Shown in pieces: positions 17,987 to 27,157 of a stretch of 63,305 nucleotides of DNA (position 1 is the stretch's first letter; each line of letters begins with the position of its first letter). The notes below the pieces were generated by a model. It was not told the origin of the DNA. It made no database searches and saw only the letters and a program-made list of their open reading frames with translations. The position numbers and the translations under genes are program-made. This stretch comes from a virus, in IMG/VR virus record IMGVR_UViG_3300048592_001022, positions 1-63,305 of that record. One strand, given 5' to 3'.

Positions 17987-18433
17987 TTATTCCTTCACTT
18001 CCACTTCGTTTGGGGAAAACTCTGGCGGCATGACCATGGGCTTTTGGTAGAAAACGCAGTAGGTCATCGACAATGCTCCTATGCGCTGCTCGCCAATCAT
18101 TTCGTGCCCAAAGTCGATATATTCAAGCCGCCACTCATCGACGAGATTCTCCAGCGTTTCACTCGACTCGATGGATCGCTCGACGGCACTTCGTATCTTT
18201 TGAAGGTCTGCCTCTGCATCCTCTCCCACATACATGACTGCATCGACTTCAAAGCGAACCTCGCGATTTTCGTGATATCGAAGCTTTTCAACCAGGTGAT
18301 CCCTATGAAAATAGAGGTTCACAAATGGCAGCTCGTCCTTATTGACTTTCGTTACCCTGGCAAAGAACCGATTGAAGCCCGGCATGGCTTCGCTCAGGCA
18401 TTTCGCAAACGCTGCGCGGATTTCAAGGAGCAC
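17987..18433 (-). CDS. Putative tail terminator/tail completion protein
   Basis: The 148-residue protein (MLLEIRAAFAKCLSEAMPGF) lies between the head-completion gene and baseplate V. Its size and alternating strand pattern, and its position at the head-tail boundary, fit a tail terminator such as lambda gpU or P2 gpR. Sequence identity to those families is not obvious, so the call rests on context. Confidence 0.5.
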   Translation of the reverse strand: MLLEIRAAFAKCLSEAMPGFNRFFARVTKVNKDELPFVNLYFHRDHLVEKLRYHENREVRFEVDAVMYVGEDAEADLQKIRSAVERSIESSETLENLVDEWRLEYIDFGHEMIGEQRIGALSMTYCVFYQKPMVMPPEFSPNEVEVKE

Positions 18434-18739
18434 CTAGAATCTCCTCTCGAAACCAGTGCCCTTGGCAAGATGCAGATCCAGCTCAGTGATACCGACCCCA
18501 GAAAGACGCGGGTTTTTCACTTCATAAGAGTCGCCCGTGGCGAGCCTAACGAGCTTTCTTTGTGTTAAATTCACGGCCATAAATTTAACATAGTCAACTG
18601 AGCCGCTATCGATCAGGAGGCGCGCTACCCTTGAGATCACGCCGGGCTCTCCGGCCTTCTCATCGAAATCGAACTCTGTAAAAATTCCTGATAGCGTGCC
18701 CCCCGGGTACGAAAAAACTTCTTCAAATTCCTCGATCAT
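18434..18739 (-). CDS. Putative head-tail joining protein
   Basis: I prefer the ATG at 18739 because GGAG precedes it by six bases; an upstream ATG lies at 18751. The product is about 101 acidic residues (MIEEFEEVFSYPGGTLSGIF) rich in beta strands. It follows the capsid gene, as lambda FII or a head-tail adaptor would. No clear family match was seen. Confidence 0.5.
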   Translation of the reverse strand: MIEEFEEVFSYPGGTLSGIFTEFDFDEKAGEPGVISRVARLLIDSGSVDYVKFMAVNLTQRKLVRLATGDSYEVKNPRLSGVGITELDLHLAKGTGFERRF

Positions 18740-18753
18740 CGGGGGCTCCATGA

Positions 18754-19782
18754 TTAGGCAACGGTTACAAGACACGCCGTGTTTGGATCGAACGTCGCCA
18801 GGATCGGTGCCGATTGCAAGAGTACCAGGCGCTGTGATGGCTCCTCGACTTCCCAGGACTTCAGGAAAACCCGCTGTGCTCTAAGACCCGCACTCAGGTC
18901 TCTGATTGCTCCGTAGAACTGAACGCCTTGGATGTCGCGGCAGAAAAAGAGCGCCTGGTTGGTGTCGATATAGTATCTGCCATCGTCCGACTTACCTTCG
19001 TAGGTCCAAAGGCGCATGTTCCCGAACCGGCCTTTATAGACCAGATTGTCGAAGGAAATCGTACCAGGAGTGACGTTGAGTTCCATATCCACGCCGCGCA
19101 GCTGCGTGCTCAGGTACTTCTGCACCTGCTCATTGTCCTCATAGAGGTCATAGGCGCTTGGATGCATGATGACATCGGTTGGGCGTTGCTGCGTTAGGTT
19201 GAGATCAGCCATTTCCCGGGCAATGCCTTCAAAGAACTGGCGCATGTTGAGGGTCTTGTTCGTCCAGGCTTTGTCGCCTGTCAGGCGTTTGGTAAGTGAA
19301 GCAGCCCGCTCATAGTTTACAATGGCATCGATGCCCTCGCCCTTGATCGTGAGCTTGCCTGTTTTCACTACTTCGGCGGCCATCAATTCCAGCCGGTTCC
19401 GCCAGCGTTGCTGAAGCCTTGTCGTATCGCGGGCCAGCAGCAGCTGGGATCTTTGGATTGGGGTGAGCTCGCCACCGAAGTCTTCCCCGGCCATCCTGAC
19501 AAAGCCGCGATCGGGAGTGATCCCGGCCTTTTCCTTGATGTAGGCTGGTTTTAACGAATTGGTCCGATAGCCTTGCTCGCGGAACATCGGCGCTTCGACC
19601 AGGGGATGGACGAACGGCGCGATGCCGACCTTCTGCCCAGGAACTTCGTCAAAATAGATTTCCTCTTTTTCCGATTCGACCACTGTCGGGAAAAAGGTAT
19701 CGAGAAAGAACTGAGGCCGCGGCACGATTCTTCGGATCAGCCGGTTGAGGTAGTATATGCCATAGATCGGTAAATCAGCCAT
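18754..19782 (-). CDS. E: Major capsid protein (lambda gpE family)
   Basis: The 342-residue protein has nearly the length of lambda gpE and its landmarks: FFPTVVESEKEEIYFDEVPG near residue 30, an FREQGYRTNSLKPAYIK segment, and IMHPSAYDLYED near 205. It forms the icosahedral shell with the decoration protein encoded just upstream. Confidence 0.93.
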   Translation of the reverse strand: MADLPIYGIYYLNRLIRRIVPRPQFFLDTFFPTVVESEKEEIYFDEVPGQKVGIAPFVHPLVEAPMFREQGYRTNSLKPAYIKEKAGITPDRGFVRMAGEDFGGELTPIQRSQLLLARDTTRLQQRWRNRLELMAAEVVKTGKLTIKGEGIDAIVNYERAASLTKRLTGDKAWTNKTLNMRQFFEGIAREMADLNLTQQRPTDVIMHPSAYDLYEDNEQVQKYLSTQLRGVDMELNVTPGTISFDNLVYKGRFGNMRLWTYEGKSDDGRYYIDTNQALFFCRDIQGVQFYGAIRDLSAGLRAQRVFLKSWEVEEPSQRLVLLQSAPILATFDPNTACLVTVA

Positions 19783-19784
19783 TT

Positions 19785-20177
19785 TCAGTCCTCGCCTTTC
19801 TCAACAAAAATCATGCGCTGGGCGAGGTCCTCATAAAGACCGTCGACCGTATATCCCTTGCCGACCTTCAGCGCGATGCCAAGGAAGGCACCTGTACGGA
19901 AAACCGGCGCAAATTTATCGCTGTCCGTTGCATCCACATCAATCTGCAGGACACAGACAGGCTTTTCGCTGCCATCAGCGACTGCCGTGGTACCGTCAGC
20001 TACAGTCTTCGAGCAAAGAACGAATTTTCCATTGGCAGTCTTACGACCCAGGATGGAGCCACGTTTCAGATTTTGACCGGATTCGAGCACCACGGATCCA
20101 CGATAAACGGGGAAACCGCCACGAGGCAGAAAATCCGGCTCATAGGTGGCGACATTGCGATAGGATGGATCAATCAT
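19785..20177 (-). CDS. D: Capsid decoration protein (lambda gpD family)
   Basis: This 130-residue protein, with LPRGGFPVYRGSVVLESGQNL at its start and a VCVLQIDVDATDSDK segment, belongs to the head decoration family that caps the capsid three-fold axes. It lies between the protease/scaffold and capsid genes and overlaps the protease stop by four bases. Confidence 0.88.
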   Translation of the reverse strand: MIDPSYRNVATYEPDFLPRGGFPVYRGSVVLESGQNLKRGSILGRKTANGKFVLCSKTVADGTTAVADGSEKPVCVLQIDVDATDSDKFAPVFRTGAFLGIALKVGKGYTVDGLYEDLAQRMIFVEKGED

Positions 20178-21400
20178 GCTGTCCTCCGAACCTTGATGCC
20201 GTCGACTTTTTCCGCGATAGCGAGGATTGCATCCTGCTCGGCATCGAGACCCTTCGCATCCTCCTTTGGAGGAACATCGAGGCCAGCGAATGTCTTATCA
20301 AACGCCTTTCTCGGATCTTCCTTGGTCTTGGGTGGATTGGTCTTTTCCTCGATAAGGATTTGAAGAGCCGCTTCCTTGATATCTGCCCCAGACTCGATGA
20401 GCTGAGTGCAGAATTCCTCCGACACTTTGCCTTCTGCGAGCTTTCGGATCGATTCCACTCGCTTTTTTTCGACAAGTGCAGACTTTTGAGCCTGCTCTGC
20501 ACCCAGTTTCATGAAATGTGCGGCCACATCCGGGTATTTCCCGGCAATAAGCTCCGCTGTAATTGCTTCGTTCTCCACTTTCATGGCTCCATATTTTGAA
20601 ATTACGTTTTCAAGCGTCGATACTTCGTCGATTATGCCCCGCTCCTGGGCAGCCTTGCCCACAAACACCGCGCCCTGTCCAAATTTCGCAAGTACTTCAG
20701 CTGGGCTGATTCCCCGATTCCGTGCGACTTTCGAGACAAAGACCTCGGCCAGCCCGTCGATCACGGATTGAATCTCTTTTTTTCCTTCGTCGGAGTCTGG
20801 TGCCGGGTTCTTGTTCGGTGATTGGCTGGAACGGAAAGTGATCACACCCGGCTCTTTATCCGTGCGGACAGCGGACTGCACCCCAATGCTTCCAAGGATC
20901 GCTGAGTCGGAGGCATAGATGCGATCCGAGGCGCTTGCGATCCAATATGCTGCAGACGCACCCGTGCCGCCCACATAGGAAACGATTGGCTTTTGGCCGC
21001 GCGCTTCATGGATGGCGTCCGAAAGCTCCGAGCAGCCGTTGGCATCGCCACCCGGGCTGTCGACATCGAGCACGATCGCTTTTACGTCGGGCGATGAGAC
21101 CATCTCGTGGAGATCACGTCGGAGCATTTCATAGGAAGTAGCGCCACAAATCTCGGTCATGAGATTTGCGCGTTTGAATAGAGGACCACGGACCGGGATG
21201 ATTCCCACCCCGCCCCGGATTGTAGCTCGCTCGGCTGATTTCATCCTGGTTCCTCGGATCTTCTCCAAGGCTGAGATGTCGTCCATGGATTGCCGTTCGA
21301 CGATTTGAATCATCTCGCGCAGGGCCTCTTCAGTGATGGCCCATTGAGTATTCAGGATGGCATTTAAGGCGAATGACACGATTAACCCCGCAGTTAACAC
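20174..21400 (-). CDS. C: Head maturation protease with C-terminal scaffold (lambda gpC family, peptidase S49)
   Basis: The 408-residue protein has an SppA-like serine protease domain: ILNTQWAITEEAL near residue 15, AIVLDVDSPGGDANGCSEL near 110, and SYVGGTGASAAYWIASASD near 140 with the expected catalytic serine. Residues about 270-400 are charged and helical, like the Nu3 scaffold. The start is a GTG at 21400 or 21379. The 5' coding sequence contains one copy of a 24-base motif repeated inversely at 27134. Confidence 0.9.
   Translation of the reverse strand: MLTAGLIVSFALNAILNTQWAITEEALREMIQIVERQSMDDISALEKIRGTRMKSAERATIRGGVGIIPVRGPLFKRANLMTEICGATSYEMLRRDLHEMVSSPDVKAIVLDVDSPGGDANGCSELSDAIHEARGQKPIVSYVGGTGASAAYWIASASDRIYASDSAILGSIGVQSAVRTDKEPGVITFRSSQSPNKNPAPDSDEGKKEIQSVIDGLAEVFVSKVARNRGISPAEVLAKFGQGAVFVGKAAQERGIIDEVSTLENVISKYGAMKVENEAITAELIAGKYPDVAAHFMKLGAEQAQKSALVEKKRVESIRKLAEGKVSEEFCTQLIESGADIKEAALQILIEEKTNPPKTKEDPRKAFDKTFAGLDVPPKEDAKGLDAEQDAILAIAEKVDGIKVRRTA
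21369..21392 (-). repeat. 24-bp inverted repeat, copy 1
   Basis: The minus strand here is identical over 24 bases to the plus strand at 27134-27157 (core GGGGTTAATCGTGTCATTC). This copy lies in the first codons of the protease gene. The two copies face each other across the portal, terminase and regulator genes. Confidence 0.8.
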
Positions 21401-21641
21401 GAGGCAATCGTAGCTACGAATTTTTCAATAGTGAAGCTTTCCGCTGTTTCTGGCCAGAAACAAGGTCAATGTCGGAATTTTCTTGCGGTTTAAAAATTGT
21501 TGTATATTATTCGCAAAATCAAACGAAAAAATGACGTGCGATCTAAAAAAACCAAAGCCTTCAAAGATACATCGAGAGCATGGGCTAGATTTTAATAGAC
21601 TCGCAGACAAGTCCAATCACTGCCCCACAGTTTAGTATGAC

Positions 21642-21998
21642 TCAGGCGGCTTTTACTTTGGTCCTGAGGGTTCTGATATGCGTGACTATCTGATTCGAAT
21701 ATTCAGCAAACTTACTTTTAGCTCCCAAAGAAATTTCATCAGTTACCTTTTCTCCTTTTTTTGCCCTACGAATGATGTCCGCAGCTTCTTTATGGAACGA
21801 GGCATGAGCAGCTTTAAGCATTCCATACTCGTTGTTTGCTGAGTATGATGCACCTTCTCCATGGATCCATTTTCCCAGTACACATTGATCGTCTTTGCAT
21901 ACCACATCGGGATCTAATGAGTTGTCTGGATTTCTGATGTAACTTGAGAGCTTCATTTTCCAGGCAGCGTGAGCATTGATCGCATCATCAAAATTCAT
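21642..21998 (-). CDS. CZB zinc-sensing domain protein
   Basis: This stand-alone 118-residue chemoreceptor zinc-binding domain has likely ligands His10 (AHAAWK), Cys39 in QCVLGKWI, His65 and His69 (HASFH). The LDPDVVCKDDQC and LGKWIHGEG segments are signatures of CZB domains that modulate chemoreceptors and diguanylate cyclases through zinc. The start has a strong GGAGG. It lies with the divergent response regulator between portal and protease genes, where lambda has none, so both look like an acquired cargo pair. Confidence 0.88.
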   Translation of the reverse strand: MNFDDAINAHAAWKMKLSSYIRNPDNSLDPDVVCKDDQCVLGKWIHGEGASYSANNEYGMLKAAHASFHKEAADIIRRAKKGEKVTDEISLGAKSKFAEYSNQIVTHIRTLRTKVKAA

Positions 21999-22353
21999 GT
22001 ATTTCCTCCAGATAGGCCTTTCTGTATCAGGCAGTCGGAAAAAAAAGCCTTCGCCTTGAATTGTTTTTGTAAACCTACAGTATCATTAATTTATTGTTCT
22101 GACAAAGGGTTGAGATTGTATCAGTGGCGATTCGAGCAGGGACTAACACTTGGCAATATTTCAGTTGGATGGACTGGCAAGTGAGATCGCCCGCGAAAGA
22201 AATCCGCACTGCTTCGTCATAAGCAGAAAAAACAAGCTATATATTCCTATTTTGCAAAAGTGAAATCTGGTATGTTCAATGAACAAATCTGCTGAAAATA
22301 GTTATTGCTGACTATTGATTGAAAAAAATTTCACATTTTTGGAGAAGATTTTT
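21999..22353. other. AT-rich divergent region between CZB and response regulator genes
   Basis: These 355 bases hold the leaders of both divergent cargo genes, with GGAGG before the CZB start and GGAG before the regulator start. I saw no clear gene, operator palindrome or sigma-70 consensus pair. Confidence 0.4.
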
Positions 22354-22773
22354 ATGACTAGTCACAAAATTCTATTCGTAGACGATGATATTCACATACT
22401 GGAAACCATTGGAGAACTACTGGCATCTTTTGGATTCGACACCATGAAAGTATGTAATGCTGAATCGGCCATTGAAATCTTGAAAGGTATAAAAGTCGAT
22501 GCTGTGCTGACAGACCTCATAATGCCAGGAATGAGCGGACTAAGTTTCGCAAATAGCGTCGCTGAAAGCCAACCCGGCATCCCGATTGTGATTTACACTG
22601 GGGCGGATATCGGCAATTTCCAAGTTTCCCTCTCAAACATACATTCTGTACTAAAAAAGCCGGTTTCTCCACCGATCCTCATCCAAACATTGCAAAGAGC
22701 GATCTCTGAATCGAGATCATCCAGCAATAAATACAAATTGGAGACATCAAAACCAATATCAGGCAAATCTTAA
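22354..22773 (+). CDS. Single-domain response regulator (CheY-like)
   Basis: I chose the ATG at 22354 after GGAGAAG; the product is 139 residues. It has the acidic pocket FVDDD (residues 8-12), the phospho-acceptor Asp54 in LTDLIMPGMSG, a VIYTGAD switch threonine and the LKKPVSPP lysine near 105. There is no output domain, only a short serine-rich tail, so it probably acts by protein contact on motility or signalling. It is divergent from the CZB gene and lower in GC than the head genes. Confidence 0.9.
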   Translation: MTSHKILFVDDDIHILETIGELLASFGFDTMKVCNAESAIEILKGIKVDAVLTDLIMPGMSGLSFANSVAESQPGIPIVIYTGADIGNFQVSLSNIHSVLKKPVSPPILIQTLQRAISESRSSSNKYKLETSKPISGKS

Positions 22774-22883
22774 CCGCGTTTTTGCCTCAGATATTATTTT
22801 TTTGACGTTCCTTAAAGACGTCATTCACCACACCTGTTTCAACCCGTAGAAATATTGATTTCAAGACATAGAGGACTCTCACT

Positions 22884-22970
22884 ATGAAATCCAAGCTGAA
22901 CGATCGCTCTACAAATGGAACCGGCCCTTCGTTCACAACTGTCTGCGAGTACAAAAGAGCCAGCGAATGA
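22884..22970 (+). CDS. Possible 28-residue peptide
   Basis: A short frame (MKSKLNDRSTNGTGPSFTTV start) follows GAGGAC with suitable spacing between the response regulator and the portal end. There is no homology or coupling to support it. Confidence 0.2.
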   Translation: MKSKLNDRSTNGTGPSFTTVCEYKRASE

Positions 22971-22984
22971 TTCGGTCTTCTTTC

Positions 22985-24490
22985 CTAATTTTCTCGACTT
23001 TTATCGCCAGGGTTTATATTGTTTGCGAAGAATGTTTCTTCCTCTTCATACTCCCTTTTGTGCTTGTCATAGTCCCGGCCCTGGCTCTCGATAATCGAGC
23101 GCCGGGTACGCAGGCCCGCTTCCACTTCCACCTGGTTCGCCTTGGCTTCTTTGAGCGGATCAATCGATTCCATTTCAGTTCCTGTCCATGATGTTTGAAG
23201 ATATGCCTGCCGCTTAAGGGGATCGTCGAAGAATCCCGGCGCTTCCAGCAGCCCGTCCCGAATCGCGTCGGTGATAACCCATTCCCACACCGGCTGGCAG
23301 AAACCACTGCTGAACCAAGCGCGCTTGATTTTGAAAGCCTTCCACGCTTCGAGCAAGGCACCACGAGCAGCCGAATAGGACGACTGAAATCTCTGCGCCA
23401 GTACTTCCGGTGGCAGCCCAACGCCTATGCCGATTTGATTGGCAATAGCTGTGAAGAAAGCCTCAAAATTGCTGTTTGGACGCCCGGGAGCAGGCGACGA
23501 TATCTTTTCCCCTGGCAGAAGTGGAACGAGCATTCCAGGCCCAAATTTGACCGTCTCACGCCTCTGTTCTGGGCGCATGCTTTCCGGCAGCGCCTGGTTC
23601 TGCCGTCCGATGATATCGCCGGTCTCAGATGTGATGAATGTGGCGTAGAATGCACTGATAACCGCGGCCATGATCTCGGCCTCAGTGTAGCGGCTGATCT
23701 GCTTGAATTTCGCCACCACGGGCGCAAGCAGCGGCTCACCTCTGGTCTGCCCGGGCAGCCTCTGAATGAACACATGCAGGACCGCCTGAACGCCTTCTTC
23801 ATCGAAACGGGGCGCCCGCACCGTATCTGTGCCCAGCAAAAAGCTGCTGTCAGCTTTCGCCAGATGATAAGCGACCGGCATCCCGGTACTGTCGAGTTCC
23901 ACCCCTTGGCGTATATCGGTGCTTAGATCTGTCATGATGGTTGGATCCATGAGCCGCGAGCCGTCCACCACCTGCAGGCTGGTCGGAAGGATTCCCAGCG
24001 GACGGTCACGATATCGCCGAACGACCACGCAGTCGCCATCCAGCAGCACCGAGCGGAAGACCTGCGCCTGTAGGGCCGCGAAAGAACATCTCCCATGAAA
24101 ATCCGCGTGATCGCGCTGCATGTGAAGCTCGAAAATTTTCTCAGCCCGTCGCTCGAAATCCCTGGCAGTCGCCTCCGGGATGCCGATCAGCTCGTGATCG
24201 ATCCGCGCCTGCGGACGTAATCCGTCCGCGACGACGTTTGTCACGAAGTTTTCGATGGCACCCCTGGCCAGACTCTCGTTGCGGTCGAGATCCCTCGATT
24301 GATCGCGCAGAGTTCCAAGCGATGATAGCAGCGCGTCATCGGCTGAAGTCGAAGACGGGAACCACTCCTGGGTCGCACGGTTCTCTGGAGAAGTCGATCG
24401 ATAGGGTGAGTCCACGCGCATCGTCCCTGTGAAAACAGCCTTAAACCTTGACCAGACCGACTGTTCCTTGAGATCAAGTTGGAATCGCAT
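22985..24490 (-). CDS. B: Portal protein (lambda gpB family)
   Basis: The 501-residue lambda-family portal shows SRDLDRNESLARGAIENFV near residue 65, an MQRDHADFHGRCSFAALQ block and VFRSVLLDGDCVVVRRY, then an IGVGLPPEVLAQRFQSSYSA segment near 370. It overlaps W by 17 bases at the start. It forms the dodecameric DNA channel and docks terminase. Confidence 0.94.
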   Translation of the reverse strand: MRFQLDLKEQSVWSRFKAVFTGTMRVDSPYRSTSPENRATQEWFPSSTSADDALLSSLGTLRDQSRDLDRNESLARGAIENFVTNVVADGLRPQARIDHELIGIPEATARDFERRAEKIFELHMQRDHADFHGRCSFAALQAQVFRSVLLDGDCVVVRRYRDRPLGILPTSLQVVDGSRLMDPTIMTDLSTDIRQGVELDSTGMPVAYHLAKADSSFLLGTDTVRAPRFDEEGVQAVLHVFIQRLPGQTRGEPLLAPVVAKFKQISRYTEAEIMAAVISAFYATFITSETGDIIGRQNQALPESMRPEQRRETVKFGPGMLVPLLPGEKISSPAPGRPNSNFEAFFTAIANQIGIGVGLPPEVLAQRFQSSYSAARGALLEAWKAFKIKRAWFSSGFCQPVWEWVITDAIRDGLLEAPGFFDDPLKRQAYLQTSWTGTEMESIDPLKEAKANQVEVEAGLRTRRSIIESQGRDYDKHKREYEEEETFFANNINPGDKSREN

Positions 24491-24683
24491 GAATTATCCC
24501 TCCCCCATTCTGGCGACGAATCGCAGTTTTCAGCTGATTTTCACGGCGATACAGCTCCCGCAGATCCGCCCGCGTCACGCGACGACGGTTCTGGTTCACC
24601 TCAATATCGACCTCCTGGCCGCCAGACTCGATTGCCATAATGGCCCGTTGTACTGATTCAAGCTGCTGCTCAAGCGTTGGCAC
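24474..24683 (-). CDS. W: gpW-like head-tail joining protein
   Basis: The family-length product (69 residues) starts at a GTG at 24683, inside the terminase 3' end: PTLEQQLESVQRAIMAIESG and then VTRADLRELYRRENQLKTAI. Lambda gpW is 68 residues with the same two-helix plan and the same place between A and B. It plugs the portal after packaging. Confidence 0.85.
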   Translation of the reverse strand: MPTLEQQLESVQRAIMAIESGGQEVDIEVNQNRRRVTRADLRELYRRENQLKTAIRRQNGGGIIHAIPT

Positions 24684-26529
24684 GTCTCGACTCCTTTTCC
24701 AAATAGTCTGCAAGTTGATCGATGTCTGTTCCGAGCCAGTAGAATGCGGCAAGCGCGTAGCGGTAGCAGTCGAACGCGTGATCGGGCGTACCCTGCGTGG
24801 TCTCGTAGACTGTCCTCCACTCCCCGTTGACGGCCTTGTGACGAGCCTTCGGCGCGATGAGCTGATAGAAGAAATGCCGGGTTTCCTTGTCATCCCAAAG
24901 CCATTTGGGAAAGTGACAGAACCCAGGCCCATACGGGGATTCCACCTTTCCATCCTCGAACTGTTTCACGAGAGCCACACTCTGAGCGAGCCCCGAGAAT
25001 GTCCGGGACTTGGTGGTGTTGGAGCCGACCGGGAACACCTTCACGCCAAATTCGTTATTGAGAGTCTGGCGCCCGATGACCGGCGTGGCATCGCCAGGCA
25101 TGCCCTTGATACAGATGAAATTCCGATGAAAGAGCGGGCCGACGTAGTCATGGACGGCCTGCGTGTTATGCCCGCCAGTGTCAAATGCAGCTGCTACGAC
25201 TTCAAGCTCAAAGCCCAGCGGATGATGCCAGCGTCGATTGAGACGTTGCATGACGCGGTCCCAGGTCGATCGCTGGTTCGCGTCACCACTGACAACTCCA
25301 TAGTCGAGTACCCAGTTTTCCTGGCCGCGGCCCCACCCACGAATGACAAAGTCGATGTGGGCAGGGTGGACATCGATGCCAGCAGTAATCAGGAAAATGC
25401 CAGGATTCAGAGCGTCTGCGGGGGAATCATCCAGAAGCTTTTCGACCCCCTTGATGTCGATCGTATCAGCAGGATCCTCCCAGGCTTCGGCCAGGACGTT
25501 GTTCATGAAAGCCTTTTTCTTCTGAATATCCTTCTGTGACTCTTCCCACTGGTTCCAGGCATCGTCCCAGGAAAAGAACTGCGGCGCCGCGTACAGCGCG
25601 CTCAGAATATAGCCTTTGACACGTCCGCCCGATTTATCCTCTGCGGTCGCAATCCACTTCCCGTTGCGAATCAGCCATACCTTGTCCACGTTTCGGTGCG
25701 AGTGCCCACAGCAAGGCGCGTGCCATTCACATTCACCGCTCTCAGTTTCTTTGGGGCCACGCATATGCTCCCACTCAATGAGTACGAATTCCCCGCAGCC
25801 TCTGCAGGGGACGTGATACTTCAGCTGCTGGGTATCTTCGACGTCCCGCGTAATGGGGCAGACACCCTTGATTGTGGGCGTGCTCAGGCGCAGAATTTTT
25901 CGGTTTTTCTGAAAGGTGCTGGTACATCCGAGAGCGATGGCCGAGGGATCGCCCTCGCCCTGGCAATCGGTGTCATATGCGGACTGCTCATCCAGCACCA
26001 GCCGGCGAACGGACTGCGAACGCAGCTCGGAGCTGGACTTCGCGGAGGCGATATTGATAAACCCTCCGGGAAAAGTCTTGATGTCCAGAGTGTCCTTTTC
26101 CTTCTGCCTGGCTTCTCCGATCTTGCCGAGCAAATCCTTGCAGCGCCGCAGGATTGGGGCTAGCTTCTGCTTACTGAACTTTTGCTTCGAGTCACGCGTT
26201 GGGAAAACGACCATGGCTGGCCCAGGCGATACCGCAGCACCCCATAGCATCCAGGCCGTTGAAAGCACAGTTAGACCCAGCTGTCGGCCTTTCCGAATGC
26301 GGACTTCCTCGACTCCGCTGTCGTCCTCGAGGTCGCGCAGGATATCGACCATGTACCACGTATCTTCAAAACTGATGGGACCCGGACGCGGTGTATCCTC
26401 GGGCAAAATGAGATTTTTTTCGCAGTATTCCTTGATTCCGACTCGCGGCGTTGGTTTGAGCCCTGCCTGCAGGAAAGGCATAATTCTACCAAGCGCCTTG
26501 TCGAGCGGGATTTTTTTATGCTTCAGCAT
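24670..26529 (-). CDS. A: Terminase large subunit (lambda gpA family)
   Basis: I start at the ATG at 26529 (MLKHKKIPLDKALGRIMPFL), overlapping Nu1 by 14 bases, for about 619 residues; lambda gpA has 641. Visible are the ATPase region IRKGRQLGLTVLSTAWMLWG, the VFPTRDSKQKFSKQKL block, an acidic nuclease region (AGIDVHPAHIDFVIRGWGRG) and FDTGGHNTQAVHDYV. It cuts cos and pumps DNA into the prohead. Confidence 0.94.
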   Translation of the reverse strand: MLKHKKIPLDKALGRIMPFLQAGLKPTPRVGIKEYCEKNLILPEDTPRPGPISFEDTWYMVDILRDLEDDSGVEEVRIRKGRQLGLTVLSTAWMLWGAAVSPGPAMVVFPTRDSKQKFSKQKLAPILRRCKDLLGKIGEARQKEKDTLDIKTFPGGFINIASAKSSSELRSQSVRRLVLDEQSAYDTDCQGEGDPSAIALGCTSTFQKNRKILRLSTPTIKGVCPITRDVEDTQQLKYHVPCRGCGEFVLIEWEHMRGPKETESGECEWHAPCCGHSHRNVDKVWLIRNGKWIATAEDKSGGRVKGYILSALYAAPQFFSWDDAWNQWEESQKDIQKKKAFMNNVLAEAWEDPADTIDIKGVEKLLDDSPADALNPGIFLITAGIDVHPAHIDFVIRGWGRGQENWVLDYGVVSGDANQRSTWDRVMQRLNRRWHHPLGFELEVVAAAFDTGGHNTQAVHDYVGPLFHRNFICIKGMPGDATPVIGRQTLNNEFGVKVFPVGSNTTKSRTFSGLAQSVALVKQFEDGKVESPYGPGFCHFPKWLWDDKETRHFFYQLIAPKARHKAVNGEWRTVYETTQGTPDHAFDCYRYALAAFYWLGTDIDQLADYLEKESRRANA

Positions 26530-27103
26530 CGTCCACTCCAGGCAAATCATCGGCAATCAGCTGCACAGCGTCCGACAGATTCTCTTTGATCCCGCTTATG
26601 TCCATTTCCGAAAGCGTCAACAGCAGCTGGGTATGCTGCTCCTGGAGGAGCTTAATGATGGCAGTGACATCGGCCTCGTCGAGACCGAAAGAGAGGAAAG
26701 TGAAGCGCATTTTCTCGGGGAGTTCCATGAGCCGATCGCGGAAAATTCGGGCAGCCATGAAAACTTCACTCTGCGCGAGCCCAATATCGACAACCTTTCC
26801 CGCACCCCGCAGTGCAGCCAGCTGTTCGTTGATCGCCTGGTAGTATTCAAAGGTCTGGCGACTTTCCGCGACCGATGGAAACGCACTCACGCCGATGGGA
26901 TTGGCTGCTCCCGTGCGAACTTGTGAGTTGTCACGCCCGTTTTCCCATTCAAGGATTGCGCCATGAATTTCAAACAATCTGTGTTTCGGATTTTTTCGGA
27001 CAACGGACTTGGAAAGCCGTCCGGAAGTAACGGCCTGACTGATTGCAGACCGTGTAACGCCGAGTATTTCGGCGAGTTCGGAGACAGTCGCGGTTTTTTT
27101 CAC
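26516..27103 (-). CDS. Nu1: Terminase small subunit (lambda Nu1 family)
   Basis: The 195-residue protein opens with a winged helix (ATVSELAEILGVTRSAISQA, then KSVVRKNPKHRLFEIH), which in Nu1 binds cosB. Helical oligomerisation and gpA-contact regions follow. It is the first gene of the packaging operon, with about 600 non-coding bases in front where cos should lie. Confidence 0.88.
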   Translation of the reverse strand: MKKTATVSELAEILGVTRSAISQAVTSGRLSKSVVRKNPKHRLFEIHGAILEWENGRDNSQVRTGAANPIGVSAFPSVAESRQTFEYYQAINEQLAALRGAGKVVDIGLAQSEVFMAARIFRDRLMELPEKMRFTFLSFGLDEADVTAIIKLLQEQHTQLLLTLSEMDISGIKENLSDAVQLIADDLPGVDDAEA

Positions 27104-27133
27104 AATCGACCCTACGGTTGAACGATGACTGAT

Positions 27134-27157
27134 TGCGGGGTTAATCGTGTCATTCGC
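27134..27157 (+). repeat. 24-bp inverted repeat, copy 2
   Basis: This perfect counterpart of 21369-21392 lies 31 bases upstream of the Nu1 start. The pair bounds the packaging genes plus the CZB/regulator cargo. Confidence 0.8.

Noticed and set aside
21425-21616. 63-codon minus-strand frame between CZB and protease genes
   Set aside because: Start context is poor and the composition is not protein-like; it lies in AT-rich intergenic DNA.
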